Positions 31,901-42,320 of a stretch of 64,000 nucleotides of DNA are shown one piece after another. The notes beneath the pieces are model-generated. The model made no database searches. It saw nothing but the letters and a program-made list of their open reading frames with translations, and was not told where the DNA came from. The DNA is taken from contig JBAMJV010011331.1 in the NCBI GenBank assembly GCA_037951105.1, positions 22,092 to 86,091 on the forward strand. The letters run 5' to 3'. Source of the DNA: Echinarachnius parma. Its lineage: Eukaryota > Echinodermata > Echinoidea > Clypeasteroida > Echinarachniidae. The position numbers and the translations under genes were made by a program. The stretch's first letter is position 1; each line of letters begins with the position of its first letter.

Positions 31901-33103
31901 AAATGTTCTTCGTTCCAGCCTATACCCCTGCTGAACACAAGATCCCATACGGTCGAGTGAATCATAACAAGTATATGGTGACGGACAATGCCGCCTATAT
32001 AGGTATAAACATCAGGAGGCTTTCTTAAACCAGGGTGTGACCGTTTGATGCTTAATGCTTTAGGGCAACGTGCCATACATATTCATGATTAATTGTACCA
32101 CTAATCAGCAGATGAACTGTGACTTACAATTAATCTTGAATCTTTATGTTGCAGAGCCCGGGACTGGTTCTCAAATACATGTGCTAGAGTCTATGAAGAA
32201 AACATTGAAAACAAATCGTCTTCAATGGGCTACTATTGTTTTATTGTAATGGGTTGGCAGTTTTCATTGATATTTTGTTGTCATTATATGGGCTAACTTT
32301 TTACATTCTGTTGTTATATTAAACAATACCAATTTGATACAATTCAAGTAAACTCTCTACAAAACTGTGAATATTGAGCATTTGTGTTCATAAGACTAGG
32401 TTTAGGCACCATGTACTGTCAAATTGGCAAATGAAATGAAATGAAATGGATTTATTGTCAATAATAATCAGTACAAATATTAACTATTTACATTATCATA
32501 GTATAGATTGATAATACATTTTGAAATTAATAATGCAATAAAGAATCAACAAAAGGGGTTTAGGGGGTTAGGGCCTGGTTTTATAAATGTAAAATTCCTA
32601 AAAGTGTGGCACATATATTCTCTTAGAATTTATGAATTATAGATTTGTTAAAGGATTGGAAGAAACAGGACTTGGAGGATTAAATTATTGGTGTACAGTT
32701 TTAAATCACTGGTGGGGCTAACCACTAGTCATTTCATTATTTTGTAGATTGTTAAACTGTTAAACTTTACCTTCTAAATGCGAATTTTTTTTTTTCAAGA
32801 ACCTGGAGAAAGTAGAATAATCTGCAAGTTTATTGTGATTGACATTACACAAAAGAAGAATATAGGACTTGTATTTTGTTTCATGTATCATTGTTGAACG
32901 TTTTGCATACAGGTACATCTAACTGGTCCGGGACCTACTTCACAAGCACCGGTGGGGCCAGCCTAGTCATCAACCAGACCCTAGCCCAGACTGAGACTAA
33001 TGCCTCTACGGTCCAGGGACAGCTTCGGGATCTGTTTGAGCGGGACTGGAACTCGATACACGCTTTGCCAGTTCTCAATAATACACGGTTCCCTATCGGC
33101 TGA
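16355..33103 (+). CDS. PLD3: PLD3/PLD4-like phospholipase D-fold 5-prime exonuclease (9 coding exons)
   Basis: Joining 16355-16363, 17257-17462, 17884-18094, 18622-18879, 19289-19486, 29056-29195, 30310-30469, 31900-32002 and 32913-33103 gives 1476 nt, 491 residues plus stop, close to human PLD3 (490). A short N-terminal cytosolic segment is followed by one hydrophobic signal-anchor (about 31-54). Catalytic motif 1 is HTKFWVVD (His203, Lys205, Asp210) and motif 2 HNKYMVTD (His416, Lys418, Asp423); each is followed by a GS/TxN element. Several NxT/NxS sites suit a lumenal glycoprotein. Family members are endolysosomal 5-prime exonucleases of single-stranded nucleic acid; that role is inferred by homology. 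PLD3 and PLD4 cannot be told apart here. Intron 4 has a GC donor, intron 5 is 9.6 kb, and introns 3 and 7 contain exon relics. Confidence 0.93.
16401..16698. mobile_element. hAT-like non-autonomous element in PLD3 intron 1
   Basis: Terminal CAGGGCTC and GAGCCCTG are inverted repeats, and TGTTCAT is duplicated at 16394-16400 and 16699-16705. CAGGG ends with a 7-8 bp duplication fit the hAT pattern. GGCCC words recur inside. It is too short to code. Confidence 0.82.
16937..17000. repeat. (GAT)n microsatellite
   Basis: About 18 uninterrupted GAT triplets followed by GAG triplets, in PLD3 intron 1. Confidence 0.96.
17257..17462 (+). CDS. PLD3: PLD3-like coding exon 2 (signal-anchor)
   Basis: The acceptor TTCTTTCCAG is followed by [16 protein letters not shown], a basic stretch, and a hydrophobic segment of about 24 residues starting ASCIVLSIF, ending in CSDPCV. 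The donor TTGTGT|GTGAGT is in phase 2. Confidence 0.88.
17884..18094 (+). CDS. PLD3: PLD3-like coding exon 3
   Basis: The acceptor AATGCAG is followed by a frame containing [20 protein letters not shown], which matches SLDIASFYWTL of PLD3. The donor is TATGAG|GTAGGC, phase 0. Its 3-prime part recurs three times in the next intron. Confidence 0.92.
18165..18556 (+). repeat. Three decayed copies of the 3-prime part of PLD3 exon 3
   Basis: Copies at 18165-18238, 18355-18420 and 18530-18556 match GCATAGACATTGCCTCTTAC and the following exon sequence. The first has an 8-nt deletion and a stop, the second is open and ends GATGAG|GT, and the third is a fragment. Intron sequence between copies is also similar, so the unit was exon end plus donor plus intron start. 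Confidence 0.88.
18622..18879 (+). CDS. PLD3: PLD3-like coding exon 4 (first HKD motif)
   Basis: Exactly 86 codons, beginning [12 protein letters not shown] and ending [26 protein letters not shown]. The first HKD motif is intact. The acceptor is TTATAG; the donor is CAG|GCAAGT, a GC donor with otherwise perfect consensus. Confidence 0.94.
19289..19486 (+). CDS. PLD3: PLD3-like coding exon 5
   Basis: The acceptor TTTTACAG is followed by [20 protein letters not shown] and then LFEVYWYLG, matching the VKELGVVMYNCSCLA region of PLD3. The donor is GGG|GTGAGT, phase 0. Confidence 0.94.
19487..20505. other. Start of PLD3 intron 5, no gene seen
   Basis: No further exon was found. Two related stretches start GCACCGATATATAGTCTCAA (19747) and GCACCGATCTATAATATCAA (19892), a diverged duplication of about 145 bp. 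The rest is AT-rich. Confidence 0.5.
20506..20585. mobile_element. 80-bp TTAA mini-element, copy 2
   Basis: TTAACCCCTTCCCTTCAAG to CAACAGGTTAA, same orientation as the copy at 6525. Confidence 0.8.
21538..21617. mobile_element. 80-bp TTAA mini-element, copy 3
   Basis: TTAATCCATTGCTTACAGGA to AAGTGAACAGGTTAA, inverse to copies 1 and 2. Confidence 0.8.
22778..24450. mobile_element. GACACCCTGTAGT element, long copy with internal insertion
   Basis: Left end GACACCCTGTAGTCATGTTG, right end CATGACTAGAGGGTGTC. The flanks match the 450-bp copy at 48838-49289 (AATAGTGGTTAGTAC, GAGTACTGCTGCTCACGAAT, TGCTGAATGCTAC), but about 1.2 kb between 23105 and 24300 is absent from that copy. No transposase frame was found. 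Confidence 0.7.
24475..24556. mobile_element. GTATAAGGCGCACC repeat fragment
   Basis: CTGTGTATAAGGCGCACCCC and its near inverse GTGCGCCTTATGCACGGAGA form a hairpin-like unit, also seen at 57484-57770 and partly at 48773. Confidence 0.7.
24910..25347. mobile_element. TTAA family B element, copy 2
   Basis: TTAAAGGGGACCACCAGGCA to GGTGGTGGTACCCTTTAA, clearly alignable with 52979-53403 throughout. Confidence 0.88.
25903..26086. mobile_element. Nested CAGGGGCGGATCTAG short TIR element
   Basis: CAGGGGCGGATCTAG at the left and CTAGATCCGCCACTG at the right, with TGATT on both sides (25898-25902, 26087-26091). G/C homopolymers fill the interior. The ends suggest hAT affinity. Confidence 0.85.
26878..27157. 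mobile_element. Nested GGGTGTTTCACAAAGATT TIR element
   Basis: GGGTGTTTCACAAAGATT and AATCTTTGTGAAACATGCCC are near-perfect inverted ends; AAGTTGAACTTAACTCTAA follows inside. Related fragments are at about 43974-44062 and 4252-4330. Confidence 0.8.
29056..29195 (+). CDS. PLD3: PLD3-like coding exon 6
   Basis: The acceptor TTTCCAG is followed by [20 protein letters not shown] and then [18 protein letters not shown], matching PPPLCPSGRT and FIYVAVMNYLP of the family. The donor is AAGAG|GTGAGT, phase 2. Confidence 0.93.
29291..29409. mobile_element. 119-bp GGGCCCTGTTTCAT TIR element
   Basis: GGGCCCTGTTTCATAAAA and TTTTTATGAAACAGGGCCC form almost perfect inverted ends, 96 bp after PLD3 exon 6. 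Confidence 0.85.
29455..30106. repeat. 54-bp minisatellite in PLD3 intron 6
   Basis: About eight units of 54 bp (GGTAAGATGGAGGATTTATA, GAGACGAGGGAGACGCATAC, AAGTAAGAAGTGGA) preceded by shorter related units from 29455. Each unit contains GGTAAG, a splice-donor consensus on the coding strand of the host gene. Confidence 0.95.
30310..30469 (+). CDS. PLD3: PLD3-like coding exon 7
   Basis: The acceptor TTCTCTAG is followed by [20 protein letters not shown] and [18 protein letters not shown]. The donor is GTG|GTAAAT, phase 0. Part of this exon recurs at 30559-30611. Confidence 0.92.
30559..30611 (+). repeat. Partial copy of PLD3 exon 7
   Basis: 53 bp starting GCATCTGGAACCACACCAAC repeat the middle of exon 7 with a handful of mismatches, 90 bp after the exon's donor. 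No splice sites bound it. Confidence 0.9.
30925..31248. mobile_element. Inverted-repeat element with GGAATTCACAAAGGTGG ends
   Basis: CAATATTGCCTAACTCTTTG then GGAATTCACAAAGGTGGTTT at the left return as the inverse at 31200-31248, about 45 bp per arm. A relative lies at about 41873-42177. Confidence 0.8.
31900..32002 (+). CDS. PLD3: PLD3-like coding exon 8 (second HKD motif)
   Basis: The acceptor TTTTTGCAG is followed by [20 protein letters not shown] and then [15 protein letters not shown]. It carries His416, Lys418 and Asp423. The donor is ATAG|GTATAA, phase 1, splitting the motif from its TSN element. Confidence 0.94.
32913..33103 (+). CDS. PLD3: PLD3-like coding exon 9 and stop
   Basis: The acceptor GCATACAG is followed by [20 protein letters not shown] and then [15 protein letters not shown], ending in FPIG and a stop. 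This matches the C-terminal GTSNWSGNYF and FLRDWDS of PLD3. Confidence 0.94.
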
Positions 33104-33130
33104 AAGCATTCAGCCCATATCTTGTAGATA

Positions 33131-33171
33131 AATAAATAAGAAGGTAACCTTGTAAAAGTGTCCTTAATAAA
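33131..33171 (+). terminator. Candidate polyadenylation signals of the PLD3-like gene
   Basis: AATAAA occurs at 33131-33136 and again at 33166-33171, 28 and 63 bp after the stop codon. Either would end the transcript; which is used cannot be seen. Confidence 0.5.
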
Positions 33172-33617
33172 TAGCCTAGACCAAAAAGACAATCAGGTTC
33201 GTGGGCATACGAGCCCAACTAATTGTTGGGGCTGAACCAGCATCTAATTCAACAAATACAAAATTAAATTTTCTCATTTTAATATGTCTACCACAGAAGA
33301 AGTGAGGAAAAAGTAGGTTTACTAAAACTCTATCTAGCTCACTGAGCTCCAGAGATGTAGTCGAGTCCGGATTCGAGACTGCTTTTGATGGTCTCGTGAC
33401 TCGGACACGGGAGCCAAGTCACAATGTAAAACAAATGGGAACACACACACCCCCCTTAAGTCAAATAGAATAACAAGTTGTAACACTATCATTTTTATGG
33501 TAAAATATATTTTATTTGTATTTAGAAAAGAGGGTGTTTTACCAAGAGCTTTCGTTCAGGCCTACAAGTTACAAGATTTGTTTTCCCACCTGGTTTGGTG
33601 GATGCAAATGTGTTACA

Positions 33618-34360
33618 GGGCCATTCTTGGTCACGTGTGTGACCCAAAACATGACAAATTTTGAAATGGGACTATAATGATTTTTACTTCATATGTGACT
33701 TGAATATGTTGTAGTCTTTCAAACTTAACACAAAAGATTTTATAAGGATTACGTAACTCAATGTCAGAGGTCAAATGGCATGGGTCACGTGTGTGACTTC
33801 GCACGGAGCGCTTTTTTCATAACTAAATTTCATTTGGAAAATTCTTTAAACTATGAATAGCTATAATGTTCATCTTATTACCAGAGAAGTACTATACATG
33901 TGTAAGTACAACAATAGCAATGAATGATAATTATATAAAACCGTTGTTTTTTATAGTACTTAATTATGTGGCAACGTCTGGTCACGTGTGTGACATTTTG
34001 GGGTGGTCACGTGTGTGACATGTACAATATGAATGGAAAAATGGGAATTTTATAATATCGGGTTTAGAAAAGAATGAAAGGTTGAATTTTTACAAAGTTG
34101 GTATCAACCTGTACAGGAAAGTGAGAAGAATGAGCTTGCTAATTATCCTTTTGATATCTTGATTATTTTCTGAATTATGATTATTAGAAAAATATTGAAA
34201 TATGTAAATTTATGCAAATGAGTAAAAAAGTTTCATTTTAAACTTCAAATCATGTATTTCATGAAACTTTACACATGGATCATTCCAAAAATGGAACAAA
34301 ACTACAGAAAAATAAAACTTCAATTTTTCCGAAAAAGTTTCACTTTTCAAAGAATGGCCC
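33618..34360. mobile_element. TIR element carrying GGTCACGTGTGTGAC words, copy 2
   Basis: Ends GGGCCATTCTTGG and AAAGAATGGCCC. The word GGTCACGTGTGTGAC is at 33629-33643, 33783-33797, 33980-33994 and 34005-34019. The body aligns to 6960-7675 inverted. It starts about 500 bp after the PLD3 stop. Confidence 0.88.
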
Positions 34361-34375
34361 TACACTCCCTTTATA

Positions 34376-34600
34376 GCCCGGTCACATATCAACGGATTGC
34401 GCAAACGGATGTCAAACAGAGAGCTAAATTTTCCATCCGTTCTCTACGTTTCTTGTCCGTTCCTTGTCCGGTGATGTACGTTGTTCTATGTTTTGTACAT
34501 GAAGCAATGGAGACGACTTTCATCACCAGATAATTTAATTTCGCAAATTGTCTATTCGTTGTGCATACGTTTCCGATATCCGTTGATATCTGACCGGGCC
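34376..34600. mobile_element. GCCCGGTCACATATCA TIR element, second copy
   Basis: GCCCGGTCACATATCAACGG to CCGTTGATATCTGACCGGGC, good inverted ends; interior homologous to 3032-3279 inverted. Confidence 0.82.
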
Positions 34601-36064
34601 ATTAAGGATATGTGCAGTATTTCTTTTTAGTATGCAAGTAGTTTCCAATTGTTGTCAATATCAATTCTTTTTAATGATGCACTTTCATTTATTGAAGGAT
34701 TATATGAACTGGAATATAATGAATACAACATTTTCTTGTTCTTTTACATGTATCTGTGTCAAACAATGTAACAAGACAATTTATTTTATGCAAAGAGCAT
34801 CGTAGTTAGCTCAGCAATAGTGCGGTATTTGTTTTTATTATGTGAATAAGTTTCCTTTGGTCTTTAGATAACTGATGTAAATTACTGATGTATTGTATAA
34901 ACTGAAATACATTAGAATTGATGTAACATTTACTTATGTGATTGTAGTTTGCTCTGCAGCTGTTTTTATACAAAATGTAGCTGTTAAATTTGGGTGATAT
35001 TTCCCTGCAAATGACCAAAATATGCATTATCAGAGGTTCTGGCTCAGACAGATTGGTTTTCCAGTTAAATGTGAGATACCTGTATATGGTGATGCTAAAG
35101 GATAAAGAATACAACGTAATTGGCACTTATTCCATAGTTGATGACTTGTAAAATAGGTCTGCCGAAAAAAAATCCATGAAAATAAACACAGTAGTGATTT
35201 TAGACTAATTTTCTGATGCCAAATCTCACTTAGCAGCCAGTTTACGCCCCGCCCACATTTAGGGTCCAGAATCGGCAGCGTGATTGACATGTGATTGACA
35301 ATTCATTGGCTTACGTCATCTACAGAATTTAGTTCATTATTCCGTTCTTTAGATGACGTCACATTTTGGCGATTTAAAAGGGGCGTTCCCAGGACAATTA
35401 GATATTTACTAATTACCCCAAAATTGATTGATTTCATGGGAAATGACTGCCAAATTCTTTTTATTGAGGAAAAATTACGTATAGAGAGCCTAATTGTGAA
35501 AATTAGGCCATCTAGATGCTGTAGTTCTTTTAAGGACAATTCCTACATGTTTTAATCTGCTGAAGCCCATTCTTTTATCATGTTTCATTAATTTAGCAAT
35601 AAATCAGTCTGTACAGGAATCACAGGTCAGTACATTTTTGGAGGGTAATTTTTGTATCTCCAAGTAATTATGCAAAAAAAGTTTCATTGACTGGAGAATC
35701 AAGATAATTTGTTCAATTCTAAATTTTAACATTTTTACTGCCTTATTATCCCGAGTGCCTTATAAGGTAATTGATACAATATACAATATACTTGTGTAGT
35801 TTCACATTTAATCACTCTTATTGTTGTTTATATACATGTAATATACTAAAATGTAATGAAAACTGTTTTTTATATATAAACTTATTTACAGGATGTATTT
35901 GTACTTGAAAATGTGATTGATTTGTAATATATTAAATGCTTCTAATTGGCAAGTAAATCTTTCATTATGTATCATTCTTGTTTAGTTTAGTTGAGGCAAG
36001 TGTGAATGGTAGTTTCCCACAAAAAGATGATTTCAGTTAGCTATCGACATATTCAAAATTTATA
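34601..36064. other. Intergenic sequence, no gene seen
   Basis: AT-rich, no credible exon or repeat unit recognised. Confidence 0.5.
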
Positions 36065-36817
36065 GGGCAATTCCACGAAAGAGTGGACATGAACTAAAAA
36101 AAACAATTGGCTCTATTTCAAATCCTATTGATTTTTTCTGGATTATTTTTCCATACAACATGATCCTATGATAATATCTTTCAGTTCACATGATTTTTTT
36201 TTTATTCTCGGGTGTCTCCTTATAGGAGAAACGGAAAGCATACATGAAACTCCACACATGGGATTACCCTGTGCAAATTTCAGGAAAATCCTTATATTTT
36301 CCAAATTTTATGGTATTTTTATTATTTAAGGCACCAAATTTGATGACTGATAATCAAATTACCTTTTCAGATTAAAATTTCAGTCTTTTGAGTGCTCTAA
36401 AGTATATTTTTTAATTAATCAAATCCTCGGGACAAACTGTAATGTCCGTGACGCAACGTTTTGTTGTCTAGATCACATATACCTGGCCCGTTTCGCAAAA
36501 TCCAACTTGGATTCAATTCATCATTGCCTTGTCTATAATTGAATACCTAAATCACCTTTGTGAGGTCTCAGAACTCCAGATTTTTGCAAAGATGTATATG
36601 GATGCAAAAAGTCATGTCCGTGACGGCGCACATTTTGCAGAATTACTCAGTAACGAATTGGATAAATGTTCTGAAACTTTGTTTGCATACATAACCAGGC
36701 TATTGCTTTGTAATCAAAATAAAAGTTAGACATTAGGTAGAGGTATGGATTAGTAGTGGCTTTGGAAAGTCATGAAAATACTGTCCGTTTGTAATGTCTG
36801 TGACGCTGGAGTTGCCC
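36065..36817. mobile_element. TIR element carrying GTAATGTCCGTGACG words
   Basis: Ends GGGCAATTCCACG and CTGGAGTTGCCC. Words GTAATGTCCGTGACG (36439-36453), GTCATGTCCGTGACG (36611-36625) and GTAATGTCTGTGACG (36791-36805). The left 380 bp align closely with 53469-53850, which has a different word. Confidence 0.86.
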
Positions 36818-37024
36818 TATAGCATATTGTCAAAGGCATCACTAGCTTAGTTCCTTTAGAAGTCTATTTTAGATGATATTGGCTAGTATGCAACAAGAGA
36901 TCTATTTAGTTGCCAACTAGGGTTAACTTAAGTAATAAATGCTTAGCCAGATAACCAAGACAACTTGGTCTTTCCCGAATAGACTTACTGTATGTTGAAA
37001 CTAAGCTAGTGGGCCTTTTATAAA

Positions 37025-37172
37025 TACAGCCCTGGGCACCGTTGCAGAAAGAGATGTAATCGGTTGTTAAGTTGCAATTAATTTTAAGTCTGGTAATGTG
37101 ACTAAATTGCACATATCTGATCAGTTCAAGTGTGCATATTTTGACTTACAATTGATTGCATCTCTTTCCTGG
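37025..37172. mobile_element. Short inverted repeat with CCGTTGCAGAAAGAGATG end
   Basis: GGCACCGTTGCAGAAAGAGA at the left and GATTGCATCTCTTTCCTGG at the right are imperfect inverses. A partial relative is at 6907-6960. Confidence 0.6.
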
Positions 37173-40100
37173 TCTTATCATACTTCAGGCAAAGACTCAA
37201 CATACAAATACAATGTAAAAATACAAAATAAAAATACTTGACATTCCTTTGTTCAGTCATCTTTAATAATTCATTTATGTACAGTACCAATGCATCAATT
37301 TGTAAAACAATTTTCTATCATTATTTCTGAGACCATTTAAATGAACTTAAAACTTGAAGGAAAAAAACAAGAAAAAATTGTGAAATATGACAATGAGAAA
37401 TGATCCTGTGGATACTTAGATAAGTGATACATATATTTAGCTACGCATGAGCTACATAGAAACCGACTGCAGCTGGTTTTTATTCAACTACACCAATAAA
37501 CTAAAGGGATGAACAATAATACACCAAGGTAATGAAATGAAAAAAGCAAGTTTAAATATTTTTGTTTACACAAGTAGAAAATAGTTGCATCCATTATTAT
37601 CTTTGCAGACATATATAGATAGATTTTTTGTTTATATATATATAAGTAATTTTTTGGCTATCAATATATAGAATTTTATATACAAATTTCATCTAATTTC
37701 CTGTCTCATAATTTTCATCGGTGATGAACTGTTCACTGGTTTAAAGTCAAGGAAATCACAATAACAACAACACATGAATGAAGTCCCACAGAAATTCAAA
37801 TGAAAGTCTGCAGATTTTTTAGTCTAAAACTTTCCTCAAAATAGACAAAATACTACATAAAAATGTGATATATATGATCTGAATCCAACTATGTACCAAT
37901 ATTTTCTTGATTGAAAACTAGCCGATTCCAAATTCTGAGTACATAGAACAAAGAGGGGTTCATGATTTAGTACTGCAAATTTAAAAACTTCACATTTAAT
38001 CTTCCTATACATAATCTGTGTTTACTTTATATGCATGTGCCAGAAAAGAAAAAAGAAAAAAAAAAGAGGGACTTTGTGTGATCAGAGTTGATTTAGCCCC
38101 CAAAATACCCCCCAAATCATTGTGGCATGTGTCTACTGTTCACAAATAAAATAAACCATCAATGCATTTTAGCATCAATTGACAATTCTATTTATAACCT
38201 GTAACAGGTTTTTGTTTTGTTTGCATTGAAATGTGACTTTTCTGATTCTACCCCCATGCCTACATTGAATCAACACATCAGTTGAGAAAGAGAAGGGCAC
38301 CAAGTTCCTTGTTGCATTTTAGAGATAACCATATCTCAAGTTGTGGGGGCCTTGTAGAAAGTAAATTTAGCTTCCCAAAATTAGAAACAATTACTATCTG
38401 AAAACTTGAAGTCCCCCCCCCCCCCCCCCACCCCCCTTCCTGCATATCTCAAAGCTCATGCTATACCACTGGAGTCGATTGGAAATGAGTGTTATATCAA
38501 AAACATATTGCCTTTAATTAAAGGGTAAATCAAAATAGTAACTAATGATGTCCTGCTCCAGATCATTTTCTTCTTCTTTTTTCACGGGCATAAGCAATAT
38601 TTATTTTGCAATTAGGCAATTTTGTATGGGATCTGATGTCGGATAATGTCCCTTTGCTGAGTTTAAGCTTGTAATTATGCATATTTACAAACAGTTAACT
38701 AGACAACAGAAGTTGACTTTGACCAAATGTTGCACGAAACTCTGGTCAATGCGCCTACACCAAATTTTGTTTTACATTTAGCAGAAGCAAGAATTCAAAT
38801 ACATGATGAATCTGGTTTATTGCTTGGTAATTATAATATTCACCGCTTAGATAACATCATCAAATCTAGTTGCACAATTCACAGGCGCATCATTACCCTT
38901 GGTCATTAGGGACTTTATGAGTGTCATTTTAACTCCATATGGAGCATACTATACATCATAGTAGTTACATTATGGCCGACACTCGTTGTGCTTTAAATAA
39001 TTCGGCAAACTGCTCAGAGATCCTTCTCCTACATCAAATCATATTCATAATAACTTTGTCCAAAATCTCCAAATAATGTGTACATTTCTTTAATACATTG
39101 CTATTGTTTGTTTCAATGTTCTCATATCCCTCAATGGACATATCAGAACAGAGTAAAACATACTTTATGATTATACACCAAATATCAGTCTGGGCAGTGG
39201 TGTGGCAACAGGGGGACATGTGCTCTCTCCCTCCCAATAATTGTACAAAAATTAATAAATTTAAAAAATCAGACTGACAACATTACGCCACTGAATCTGG
39301 GCAAGCGGCAATGAAGCAACCATTCCCTTTATATGGTTCAAAATTAAAGCTATAAGCCCAATCATGCAACAAAAGATCAAGACCTTAAACTTGTCAAATT
39401 TGGTGGCCCAAAATTAAACTTGGATGACCTAAAAAGTTAAGTCAACCATAAGACATAAGTAATGCAAGTTAAATGTTTGCTTAACATTGTGACATTTGTT
39501 AACTTGAAACAATAATTTTGTGGCCTGGTCTGGGCAAGCAGAGTCTTTAGCGGACTACTGGTAATGTTAGCCCTACCTGCTTCATTGTATACACAGCTTT
39601 GGAAATACCACAAAATTCATTTGTAGAAAAGTAGCCTACTTTAAATAGGCACGATGCGTGAACAAAAACAAAAGCTGACATTTAACATTTCACTGCACAA
39701 CAAAACAGTCATTTATCTAGGATGTGTGTACTTAACCCATTCAAGATTAAAACCGGGTATACCAAGTACATGTATACAAATCAATGGCTATATTATTGTA
39801 GTCAATGGGTAAAGAAGGAAACCTATTGTGCAAGGCAGCCAGTTTCCCCCATAAACATTACACATGAACATTAGCTGGAGAAATGTATGCCTGGATGACA
39901 TTGCATTATGGGATACAGGTTAACATCATTAAAGGAACCTTAAGAATTGTTAAATAATTTTGTTACAAAATTATGAATTCTCTTACTCGTACTATATGGA
40001 TTGGACTTTTTTGGAAATGGCAACAAACTATTTTTCTTAAAACGATGGCGACAAACAACTCACAAAGCGGGAAAAAAATGGTATACGTTTTACTTGTAGA

Positions 40101-40970
40101 TACATAACTCTTTCAAGTTAAAAAGTGTTCATCATGGAAAGTGTTTTGTATGATGGTTACTTTCCATGTTCGATCAAACCCAAATGGTCAATCTACTCCA
40201 TGATTTATAATAACTATTGCACTAAATCTTTGCATCACACTAAACAAATCACAGCATTATTATATTTTCATTAGACAACAATATGAATCAATTCTGAAAA
40301 AAAAAAAAATTACAGAGAAAGCGCAATAAATCACAAAAATATACATGTATTGTATGTAGTAAGGCATCATTTTTGTCTTCTTACAATCACAAAGGAACAA
40401 ACAAACTTATACAAATGAAATGGACAAAAAATACAGACTTTTCTATAGGAACCAAGTGACATCGTGTTTCAAACCTGGACGTATGCGCCACCAGCCTCAC
40501 AAACGTCCACGCAGATCTAGAGTTTTCTGCCATCCTAGAGCGAGATCTCGATACTGACCCAGGACCAGCCCTAGTTCCACTGATCTCCAGATATGCTTGG
40601 TTAAAGTGATCAATTAACACTATATTTATCCCCAAACGTAATGTTTGAGACTTCAATCATATACCAATTTCATTGCAAGATTCTTGAGCATAATATGTGA
40701 GAATTTCATAGAAAAAGAATAAAGTTAACCTAGTGAAAACAGAGACGTTCAATGTATAATTTTATCCCGATTATTAGTGGTATGTATCCAAATTCAGATA
40801 CTCTCGACTTTGGTCGGAAACCGTCTATAGACGCTCCCAAATTCAAAGATCCATGATTATGGAGAAATTTTAAAAATCCAAACCCATTTCATTCTTCTGT
40901 TACCAAGCTAAACAATAAGGTACAAGAGAAGTTGGAAAGCTCCAAGTGATTTGGTTAAACTTGTACAAAG
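37173..40970. other. Intergenic or 3-prime untranslated sequence, no firm gene
   Basis: Mostly AT-rich. Only 40455-40610 is clearly GC-richer, with an open minus-strand frame (see findings). A C-run lies at 38409-38434. Part may be the 3-prime untranslated region of WDR20 if the terminal exon is the one at 43736. Confidence 0.45.
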
Positions 40971-41536
40971 TTAAAGGGATAGTTGAGTTTTGGTAGAGAG
41001 GGCGCTAGACTACTTTTTTTTGTTGTGAGGTAATGAAAAACAGAGTGTAAAATTTGAAAGAGCATAATATTTAAATAATAAAATCATCTTTGTTTGATCA
41101 AAATCGGTTCAGAGACGGCTGAAATATCCATAAATATAACAATTTGTAATAAAGCTGGGGCCCCAGGTTTATTAGAGAATTTTGAACCAGCCGTTAAATT
41201 TTTTTTTAAATGCTTCCTCTTTTCAAAAAGTTACAAAATAGGTATTTAAATAGTTGTTGGTTATTTCTCTATCTAATCACTATTTCAACAAAACATCACA
41301 TGCACAATATTTTAATCAAAATGGTTGAAACCGATGAGTGTTTAGAGAGCGCCCTCTTACATTTTAACGGCTCTTTTTTAATGATAACATGATGTTTACT
41401 ACGTCATTTGTAATTTTGTGTTCTTTTCTAGTTATAACTATTAGTTTGTAATGTAATGATGCAGGTTTTGGTTACTAAAATTCAGTTTCACCAAAACTGT
41501 ACTCTCCTTTATACCAGAACTCAACTATCCCTTTAA
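40971..41536. mobile_element. TTAA family A element, longer inverted copy
   Basis: TTAAAGGGATAGTTGAGTTT to AACTCAACTATCCCTTTAA, with the interior of 5491-5929 inverted (AGTAATTATAACTATTAGTT-type core, GCCCCAGGTTTATTAG). It keeps the terminal half that is missing at 1124-1592. Confidence 0.86.
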
Positions 41537-42241
41537 TGGATCACTCTAATCCCTTACGGTTGAATAAGTAAAGAGAGGTACATGTACATCTATGTGTGCT
41601 TTACTACATTCTTTCCAGATTTGATGATTCTAGCATATTGTCATCAATGATGCTAATTACATGTAAATGTCGCTGGTCCGTAATCAAGCCCTTGGTAATG
41701 ACGATGTGCAAGAGGTCATGCAGCTATGAGAAAAAGGTCTACAGAAAACACTCCATCAAAATTTAGCAAGTTCTTATGTCTAGGTGTGTATATAGTGCAT
41801 TTTTTATATAAATTTATACTCACATTCTAAAAAGTGCAATTACTTCAGTATATTTTAGACTACCTGGCTGGAATTCACAAATTATTTTTTGGGTTAAATA
41901 TGGGGTAAACCATTTATACTGATAGAGATAGACTGTACAAATCTTACTTTTTATTTTCTTACAATGTTGAAGCTACACATTTTCTAAAGACACCAAATTG
42001 AGGTGTTTGTTCTCAGATGATGAATCCTATTTGGTGCCGCTGTTTTAAGCAACTAAGCAAACACCAAGGGCCATATCATTATGTGATTTCTGCATTGTTC
42101 TTGCATGTCAGCAAGTGGCACTTCACAGATATGAACCATGGTTTAATCCCTGCTTTACAAAAAACGTCTTCATGAATCCCAGCCTTAACTTTGAATTATT
42201 TTTGTTTCAGTCATAGGTTCACCATAGTTTCATCCTACAAA

Positions 42242-42320
42242 TTAACCCATTGCTTACAGGAACCGGGTGGGCTATGTACAATTCTATGGGAATTTCAGAA
42301 TCTGGAAGGGAACGGGTTAA
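42242..42320. mobile_element. 80-bp TTAA mini-element, copy 4
   Basis: TTAACCCATTGCTTACAGGA to GGAAGGGAACGGGTTAA, the cleanest copy, with inverted TTAACCC/GGGTTAA ends. Confidence 0.85.
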
